Below, piece after piece: positions 58,979-64,000 of a DNA stretch of 64,000 nt; the stretch's first letter is position 1, and the number at the start of each line of letters is the position of its first letter. The translations under genes and the position numbers were made by a program. Below the pieces are notes generated by a model that saw only the letters and a program-made list of their open reading frames with translations, did no database searches and was not told where the DNA came from. Source of the stretch: an uncultured Castellaniella sp. GTDB taxonomy: Bacteria > Pseudomonadota > Gammaproteobacteria > Burkholderiales > Burkholderiaceae_B. The stretch is taken from NCBI RefSeq assembly GCF_937988725.1, contig NZ_CALKHS010000010.1:1054001-1118000 (forward strand). Reading direction: 5' to 3'.

Positions 58979-59291
58979 GCCTGTGGATAAGCTGTGAGTA
59001 TCCTGTGGATAGTGTCGTGCTATCGGGCAACAGAACACTCGTGCTATCAGGCAACACATCCTCGTGCTATCAGGCAACAAAAACGGCCGAAAACCCGCGC
59101 CATTGCTGGGTTTGCGCGTTCCCTAACATTACTAACCTTAACACTCTAACTTATAGTAAAGAGGCATTGTTGCGGTGGATAACGGCCGAAAAGCAAAAAA
59201 TACCACAACCTCGACGGCAAAATCCACCTCAAAACCAAGCCCGTTCGGCAAGGCAGAAGCAGCCCGACTTTCCAGCTGAGAGGGCCGCGCC
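58979..59291. other. Probable origin of replication (oriV)
   Basis: 313 nt between repA and parA. DnaA-box matches (complement of TTATCCACA) at 58,982-58,990 (exact) and 59,004-59,012 (one mismatch); three direct repeats of CGTGCTATCRGGCAACA; then an AT-rich tract at about 59,120-59,170. This is the layout of an iteron-type plasmid origin. Confidence 0.75.
59016..59079 (+). repeat. Three 17-bp iterons
   Basis: Copies at 59,016-59,032, 59,040-59,056 and 59,063-59,079. They differ only at one base (G or A), with starts 24 and 23 nt apart, about two helical turns. Presumed RepA binding sites. Confidence 0.85.
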
Positions 59292-59930
59292 ATGATCGTT
59301 GCCTTGATTAACCAAAAAGGCGGTGTGGGCAAGACCACGCTTGCCACCCACATCGCGGGAGAACTTGCGCTGCGCGGTCAGCATGTCGTTCTGCTAGATG
59401 CCGATCCGCAGGGTTCATCATTGGACTGGACGCAGCGCCGAAGCCAACAAGGTTTGCCAAGGCTGTTCAGCGCCGTGGGCTTGGCCAGAGAAACACTGCA
59501 TCAGGAAGCGCCAGAACTCGCCAGACGGGCCGATCACGTCGTAATCGACGGGCCACCCCGGATTGCTGCCTTGGCACGTTCCGCGCTGTTGGCTGCCGAT
59601 TGTGTGCTGATTCCCGTGCAACCTAGCCCCTACGACCTGTGGGCCAGCGCTGAGATGGTGGCGCTGATCCGTGAGGCTCAGATATTCCGGCCGGCTTTGC
59701 AAGCCGCCTTTGTTATCAATCGACGGGTCAGCACCACCGTCATTGGACGCGAAGCGCGCCAGGCGCTGGCCGACCAACCGTTGCCGGCACTGTGCGCCGA
59801 AATTCGGCAAAGGATTGTCTTTGCCGACAGTGTGGCCGCTGGGCGGCTTGCACGCGAAGCAGCGCCTGACAGTGCGGCGGCGCGTGAAATCACTGCGCTG
59901 GTCGATGAACTGTTGCGGTGGCCAACATGA
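59292..59930 (+). CDS. parA: ParA-family partition ATPase
   Basis: 212-residue ATPase. Deviant Walker A KGGVGKTT (about 9-16), Walker A' LLDADPQGSS and Walker B VVIDGPPR are intact. Small ParA lacking an N-terminal HTH, of the type in Tn4371-like elements. Its stop overlaps the next start in ATGA. Confidence 0.92.
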   Translation: MIVALINQKGGVGKTTLATHIAGELALRGQHVVLLDADPQGSSLDWTQRRSQQGLPRLFSAVGLARETLHQEAPELARRADHVVIDGPPRIAALARSALLAADCVLIPVQPSPYDLWASAEMVALIREAQIFRPALQAAFVINRRVSTTVIGREARQALADQPLPALCAEIRQRIVFADSVAAGRLAREAAPDSAAAREITALVDELLRWPT

Positions 59931-60196
59931 ACGCGAAACTCACACGGCCCAAGCGCATCGGTATTGGTGCGCGTCCGCCCGAGAATCCGCACGCCGAGGC
60001 ATGGGTTCGTCAGGGCGACGCTGATGCGCTGAACAAGGGCGAGCTCTACACCGCTCGTCTGACGCTGGACATCACACCCGCCATGCGGGCGCGCATCAAG
60101 GTGTTGGCCTTCACGCAAGGCGTGACTGTGGCCGACCTACTGCGCGGTCTGTTGGAACGAGAGTTTCCAGAACATCGCAAAGAGGACCGGCCATGA
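59927..60196 (+). CDS. Small partition-associated RHH-like protein
   Basis: 89-residue protein with a probable ribbon-helix-helix (YTARLTLDITPAMRARIKVL, then VTVADLLRGLLERE). ATG 59927 overlaps the parA stop; a GTG at 59918 is less likely. Likely the DNA-binding partner of this ParA. The stop overlaps the DUF2840 start. Confidence 0.78.
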   Translation: MNAKLTRPKRIGIGARPPENPHAEAWVRQGDADALNKGELYTARLTLDITPAMRARIKVLAFTQGVTVADLLRGLLEREFPEHRKEDRP

Positions 60197-60738
60197 ATAC
60201 ATCCGCTTCGCCTGCCGCTGGCGCGGCCACAGTGGCATCGCTGCCGCCATCCGCTACGCTTGCCATTCATGTCAACAGCGCACTGCTAACGCGTGTGGCG
60301 CTGGCCACGATCAAACCGCACCTCAATCTCTACCTGCGATTTGGCGAACCGGCACACACGCTGCGGCTTGACCGCTGGCGACGCTGGGCGGTGTTTCTAC
60401 CGAGTGCGGTGCTCTGCCGCATCCGCTGGCAGGCCAACGATTACGGCACGGTGCGCTGGCAGCTCATGGTGATACAGGCTTGCACACCCCTGGATGCGGC
60501 GCAGCGCATCCCCGGCGTACAGCCGGGCGCACACCTGCTGCTTCACGCTGAAGGTCATCATCAAGTCCGTTCTGTGCTGGAACGCATTGATGCCATCGAG
60601 GCGCTGGGCATTGCTCCCGCTGCGGCCTCGCCCGCGTACTGGCGCACGCTCGCCAATCGGCTGGCGGCCCGTTTGCCGTTGCCCGAATACACCGCCGAGC
60701 GGCACACCGCCTGGCTGGCCGGAAGGATGCTGCCATGA
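60193..60738 (+). CDS. DUF2840 protein
   Basis: 181-residue protein matching DUF2840 (HLNLYLRFGEPAHTLRLDRW, then RIRWQANDYGTVRWQL). Its place between the parA module and traF is conserved in Tn4371-like elements. Function unknown. ATGA overlaps link it to both neighbours. Confidence 0.85.
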   Translation: MNTSASPAAGAATVASLPPSATLAIHVNSALLTRVALATIKPHLNLYLRFGEPAHTLRLDRWRRWAVFLPSAVLCRIRWQANDYGTVRWQLMVIQACTPLDAAQRIPGVQPGAHLLLHAEGHHQVRSVLERIDAIEALGIAPAAASPAYWRTLANRLAARLPLPEYTAERHTAWLAGRMLP

Positions 60739-61322
60739 CCAGAGTTTTTACTGCCAGCCCGGCGCAGCAACCGTGCTCTCGCCGACGCGCTCGCATCGTG
60801 CTGGCGGGCTTCGCCACCGTCAGCGTCACGGCACTGGCCTGGGCGGCTTTCATGCAGCCGCTACCGCGCCTGATCTACAACCCATCCGACAGCGTGGCAG
60901 TCGGCTGGTATCGCGTCAAACCGTTCCAATATCAGTCCGGCTCGCTGCCCCATCGGCTGGAAGTGGGCAGCATTGTTCTGGCCCGATTGTCTGCCGACGC
61001 CGCCGCGCTGGCCGCGCAGCGCGGCTACCTGCCAGCACATATCCCGCTACTTAAACGTGTGGGCGCGGTCGCGCCACAACACGTCTGCATCATCGGCGAT
61101 CAGGTGCGTATCGACGGCGTACTGGTGGCCGCCGCACTGCCTGCTGATCGGCTGGTTCGGCCGCTGCCATCCTGGCCGCATTGCCGGCCACTGATGAAGG
61201 GCGAACTGTTCTTGTTGAGCGCCACGAATCCGGCTTCGTTCGACAGCCGCTACTTTGGCCCGGTCAGCGCAACTGCCGTAGTCGGTATCGCGCACCCGAT
61301 CTGGCATGAGGTACAGCCATGA
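60735..61322 (+). CDS. traF: TraF conjugative signal peptidase (S26 family)
   Basis: 195-residue membrane serine protease. One N-terminal helix (about 20-40), catalytic serine in NPSDSVAVGWYR (Ser51 or Ser53), and general-base lysine in PLLKRVG (Lys107). In RP4, TraF matures and cyclises the pilin TrbC. Overlaps the DUF2840 stop. Confidence 0.92.
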   Translation: MTRVFTASPAQQPCSRRRARIVLAGFATVSVTALAWAAFMQPLPRLIYNPSDSVAVGWYRVKPFQYQSGSLPHRLEVGSIVLARLSADAAALAAQRGYLPAHIPLLKRVGAVAPQHVCIIGDQVRIDGVLVAAALPADRLVRPLPSWPHCRPLMKGELFLLSATNPASFDSRYFGPVSATAVVGIAHPIWHEVQP

Positions 61323-61806
61323 GGGTCGCCGATTCGTTGCGCGTTGCCGTGCATTGCATCGTGCTATCGGGCGTGCCTTCCTTATGGCTACCGCCATGTA
61401 GCCGCATCTGCCATGTAGGTGTCAATTCTGACCATCGGGCACCACACGTCGCGCCGCATCCGACGCAGCCGTCCCACATGAAGGTGCCTTGTCTCGAACA
61501 CGCCTGGCCTGTGGCCCCCAGCGCGTCCATCTGCACGTTCGCCGGTGCGCTGGCTACTAACGCAGCTGCGCCGCCGGGCTGCCGCCGCCAGGAGCGAAAG
61601 CGACAGGCAAAGGCGGAAGGCAAGACAAAAGGGTGCGGCACCCAGCCGCCCGCAAAGCCAGTCTGCACATGGGGGTGGCGCGGCACGATACGGCGTTGCC
61701 GTCGTGCCGCTGAGGGCGCGATTCCCGCGCCAAGACAGGGCTGGCCGCGTGCTTCACACGACCGGCTACGCCACAACTGCAGTCAGAACTTACAGGGAAC
61801 GCAGCC
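61323..61806. other. Gene-less region before the relaxase; possible oriT
   Basis: 484 nt. One frame spans it but is Cys/Arg/Pro-rich with no family pattern and no good ribosome site. At 61,360-61,372 it repeats the first 13 nt of the iteron (CGTGCTATCGGGC). Position upstream of a relaxase gene is where oriT often lies; no nic site could be fixed by eye. Confidence 0.45.
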
Positions 61807-63810
61807 ATGAGCGACCGCCGCGATGATGATTTCCGGGTGCGTCCCAGTGCCCCGAAAAACTGGGGTAAGGGTCACGGCCAAGGTTTTATTTCCAAGGTAC
61901 TCAAGCAGACCGGCAAGGCCAGCGGCGGCAAGTCCTCGATGCGCCCCGCAGCCGGTGGCCGTGACGCACGCGCCGGTCAGCGTCCCGGCGCACGCCTGGG
62001 GCGCGGCCATACGGCGGCGCGTTTCGCAGGGGCGAATCTCACGCCATTCTCGCGGCGGGTGACCATCAAGACGCTGCTGGTGAATCAACGTAACGCCAGC
62101 CCGCAATCGCTTGCTAAGCACCTGCGCTACATCGAGCGTGACGGCGCGGGCCGCGATGGCGAGCCAGGCCAAGCCTATGGGCCACAGACGGACGTCGCCG
62201 ATCTGGATGCCTTCAAGGAACGCTGCGCCGAGGATCGGCACCATTTCCGCTTTATCGTTTCCCCAGAGGACGGCGCTGAACTGGATGACCTGCGCACCTA
62301 CACCCGGCATCTGGTGAACCGCATGGAAGCCGACCTGGGCACGCGCGTGGATTGGGTGGCGGTGGATCACTGGAATACCGATAATCCGCACACTCACCTG
62401 ATCGTGCGCGGGCGTGACGATACCGGCCAAGACCTCATCATCGCGGGCGACTACATCGCCCAGGGCTTGCGTCATCGCGCTTCTGAGCTGGCGACCGAAT
62501 GGCTGGGGCCGCGCACCGAGCGGGAAATCCAGCAGACCATGCAGCGCGAAGTGGAACAGGAACGGTGGACGGGCCTGGACCGTACCCTGCAACGCGAGAT
62601 CGGCGAGCACGGCCGGGTGCAGATCGAACGCTTCAATGAACCGAGACTGCAACGCCAGCGTCTGTTGCTGATCGGTCGCCTGCAACGCTTGCAGCGCCTA
62701 GGGCTGGCCGACGAAATACAGCCCGGCTCCTGGGCCATGCACACCGACGCCGAGAAGACCTTGCGCGCCTTGGGCGAGCGTGGCGACATTATTCGCACCA
62801 TGCAACGGGCTATGAGCGGGCAGCCGCGTGAACTTGCTATATTCGAGCCGGGCCAAGATGACGATGAAGGTGGCCGCGCCATCGTCGGGCGCGTGGCGGC
62901 CAAGGGGCTGGATGATGAGCTGCGCGACCGGGGCTATCTGGTGATCGACGGCGTGGATGGCAAGGCCCATTACGTTGCGCTCAATACCCGCGACGAACCG
63001 GCCGACTATCCGACCGGCGCGGTGGTGGAGGTGAAGAGTTCTGCCGACATTCGAGCGGCTGACCGCAACATCGTGGAACTGGCCAGCGACGGCCTGTACC
63101 GCGCCGATCATCACCTAGCGATTGAGCAAGGCCGATCCAAGGCTGGCCGTGACCCACAGGAGATTGTTGCCGCTCATGTTCGCCGACTGGAAGCCCTGCG
63201 CCGCGCCGGTATTGTGGAACGGGTAGCCGAAGGACTATGGAAAGTGCCAGATGATTTGCCTGAACGTGGTCGCCAGTACGATGCCCAGCGCCTGGGCGGC
63301 GTGGCGGTGGAACTGAAATCGCATCTGCCGATTGAGCGGCAGGCCCGCGTCGTCGGGGCCACCTGGCTGGATCAACAATTGATTGGAGGTGGCAAGGGGG
63401 TGGGTGATGTGGGCTTTGGTGGCGAGGCCAAACAGGCCATGCAGAAACGCGTTGACTTCCTCGAAGAGCAGGGGCTTGCCGAGTGGCGTGGGCAGCGTAT
63501 GATCCTTGCCCGTAACCTGCTGGGTACGCTGCGCAATCGGGAATTGGCGCAGGCCGCCAAAGATATTGCCGCCGAAACCTGCCTGGAGCATCGACCCGTG
63601 GCCGATGGGCAGCGCGTGGTCGGCACCTACCGGAGCTCGGTAATGCTCGCCAGCGGACGCTACGCGGTGCTCGATGACGGTAAGGGATTTAGCTTGGTGC
63701 CGTGGAGATTTGTGATCGAGAAGCGGTTGGGGCAGCATCTTGTGGCGACGATTCGCGGCAGCGTAGTGTCATGGGAGGTGGGGCGGCAGAAAGGACCAGC
63801 TATCAGCTAG
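61807..63810 (+). CDS. rlxS: VirD2/RlxS-like relaxase (DUF3363)
   Basis: 667-residue relaxase expected to nick oriT. Candidate catalytic tyrosine in HLRYIERDG (Tyr108); the metal site is His188, His195 and His197 in DHWNTDNPHTHLIV, preceded by HHFRFIVSPEDG. The N-terminal 60 residues are basic and Gly-rich; the long C-terminal DUF3363 part is charged and helical. ATG 61807 with an AGGG ribosome site. Confirms mobilisation potential. Confidence 0.92.
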   Translation: MSDRRDDDFRVRPSAPKNWGKGHGQGFISKVLKQTGKASGGKSSMRPAAGGRDARAGQRPGARLGRGHTAARFAGANLTPFSRRVTIKTLLVNQRNASPQSLAKHLRYIERDGAGRDGEPGQAYGPQTDVADLDAFKERCAEDRHHFRFIVSPEDGAELDDLRTYTRHLVNRMEADLGTRVDWVAVDHWNTDNPHTHLIVRGRDDTGQDLIIAGDYIAQGLRHRASELATEWLGPRTEREIQQTMQREVEQERWTGLDRTLQREIGEHGRVQIERFNEPRLQRQRLLLIGRLQRLQRLGLADEIQPGSWAMHTDAEKTLRALGERGDIIRTMQRAMSGQPRELAIFEPGQDDDEGGRAIVGRVAAKGLDDELRDRGYLVIDGVDGKAHYVALNTRDEPADYPTGAVVEVKSSADIRAADRNIVELASDGLYRADHHLAIEQGRSKAGRDPQEIVAAHVRRLEALRRAGIVERVAEGLWKVPDDLPERGRQYDAQRLGGVAVELKSHLPIERQARVVGATWLDQQLIGGGKGVGDVGFGGEAKQAMQKRVDFLEEQGLAEWRGQRMILARNLLGTLRNRELAQAAKDIAAETCLEHRPVADGQRVVGTYRSSVMLASGRYAVLDDGKGFSLVPWRFVIEKRLGQHLVATIRGSVVSWEVGRQKGPAIS

Positions 63811-63926
63811 TGCCTGTTTTATGTACTCAGCCAACGCGTCCAGCGCCGCATACAACAACGTGCTGTTCACGACGTTTAAGCAGATAACGGCTGGCGAATG
63901 GTTGGAACTTTACAAACTTAAAATTT

Positions 63927-63961
63927 GTAGAGTTCTCTATATAATTAATAGTAAACTCTAC
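63927..63961. promoter_or_regulatory. Inverted repeat before the chrB-like start
   Basis: GTAGAGTT (63,927-63,934) and AACTCTAC (63,954-63,961) flank an AT-rich 19 nt that includes TATATAAT-like bases. Likely an operator/promoter for the gene starting at 63,965. Confidence 0.55.
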
Positions 63962-63964
63962 ATC

Positions 63965-64000
63965 ATGACTTGGCTACTACTCGTAACTTCTCTGCCCACT
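63965..64000 (+). CDS. chrB: Probable ChrB chromate-resistance regulator (3' cut by window)
   Basis: Only 12 codons are visible: MTWLLLVTSLPT. That matches the usual ChrB N-terminus of the W-LLL-SLPT type. The gene continues off the window; a chrA transporter would be expected after it. Assignment rests on these 12 residues and on the metal-resistance setting. Confidence 0.5.
   Translation, partial: MTWLLLVTSLPT

Larger units (their letters stand above)
42086..64000. mobile_element. Integrative and conjugative-type element, Tn4371-like backbone (right end not in window)
   Basis: Starts at the tRNA-Met fragment and integrase. It carries RadC, DUF736, DUF2958, DUF2285, RepA, ParA, DUF2840, TraF and a VirD2-like relaxase, in an order resembling Tn4371-family ICEs. 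Cargo: toxin-antitoxin, a nuclease/AbiJ pair, and nickel/cobalt and probable chromate resistance. Mating-pair formation genes are not seen and would have to lie to the right, so transfer competence is not shown. Confidence 0.85.

Noticed and set aside
61319..61810. 163-codon frame between traF and the relaxase
   Set aside because: Cys/Arg/Pro-rich with no domain, and its start overlaps the traF end without a ribosome site; I treat the stretch as non-coding.

Overview
The window is GC-rich DNA from a beta-proteobacterium. Gene content and protein sequences look most like Burkholderiales, probably Alcaligenaceae (the Bordetella/Achromobacter/Castellaniella side); this is inference from gene content, not from a marker gene. 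About two thirds (1 to roughly 42,085) is ordinary chromosome. The last third (42,086 to the right edge) is an integrated, conjugation-related element that runs off the window.

Chromosomal part. 2-5,984: an mrp/pha-type multisubunit cation/H+ antiporter operon with a fused A-B subunit, cut by the left edge. 6,085-6,483: a small secreted protein. 10,172 down to 6,488: response regulator, histidine kinase and Kup potassium transporter, apparently one transcription unit. 12,475 down to 10,308: tonB-exbB-exbD behind a Fur-like box. 12,738-15,852: NEW3-domain membrane protein, ABC ATPase and ABC-2 permease. 22,090 down to 15,878: a periplasmic solute-binding protein, a REC-REC-Hpt hybrid kinase and a REC-REC-GGDEF-EAL protein, a complete sensory relay feeding cyclic-di-GMP. 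22,316-24,319: chemoreceptor and cold-shock protein. 24,568-31,892: tRNA-Leu, RNase R, RlmB, a Cys/Met PLP enzyme, HU, a Kef-type antiporter and tRNA-Val. 32,229-41,947: lipoprotein, selU-selD (tRNA selenation), a HerA/DUF853 ATPase, Tag glycosylase, DUF3293, a glutamate-synthase-like FMN enzyme, a phospholipase-D-type lipoprotein and a VOC protein.

Integrated element. The left end is a 44-nt orphan 3' piece of a tRNA-Met gene (42,086-42,129), followed at once by a tyrosine integrase with an excisionase-like HTH at its C-terminus. Next comes an AT-richer cargo block: a BrnT/BrnA toxin-antitoxin and a two-gene pair (PD-(D/E)xK nuclease plus AbiJ-like protein) that I regard as the best candidate for an undescribed defence system. 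The backbone follows: DUF932, ParB-like, RadC, DUF736, XRE, DUF2958, DUF2285, HTH, RepA, a probable oriV with iterons and DnaA boxes, ParA, a small partition-type protein, DUF2840, TraF and a VirD2-like relaxase. The order repA-parA-DUF2840-traF-relaxase resembles Tn4371-family ICEs. Metal cargo is inserted in the backbone: dmeR-dmeF (Ni/Co), nreA-nreB (Ni) and, at the right edge, the first codons of a probable chrB (chromate).

No IS element, CRISPR array or rRNA gene was seen. All identifications rest on reading motifs and gene order; no database search was run.
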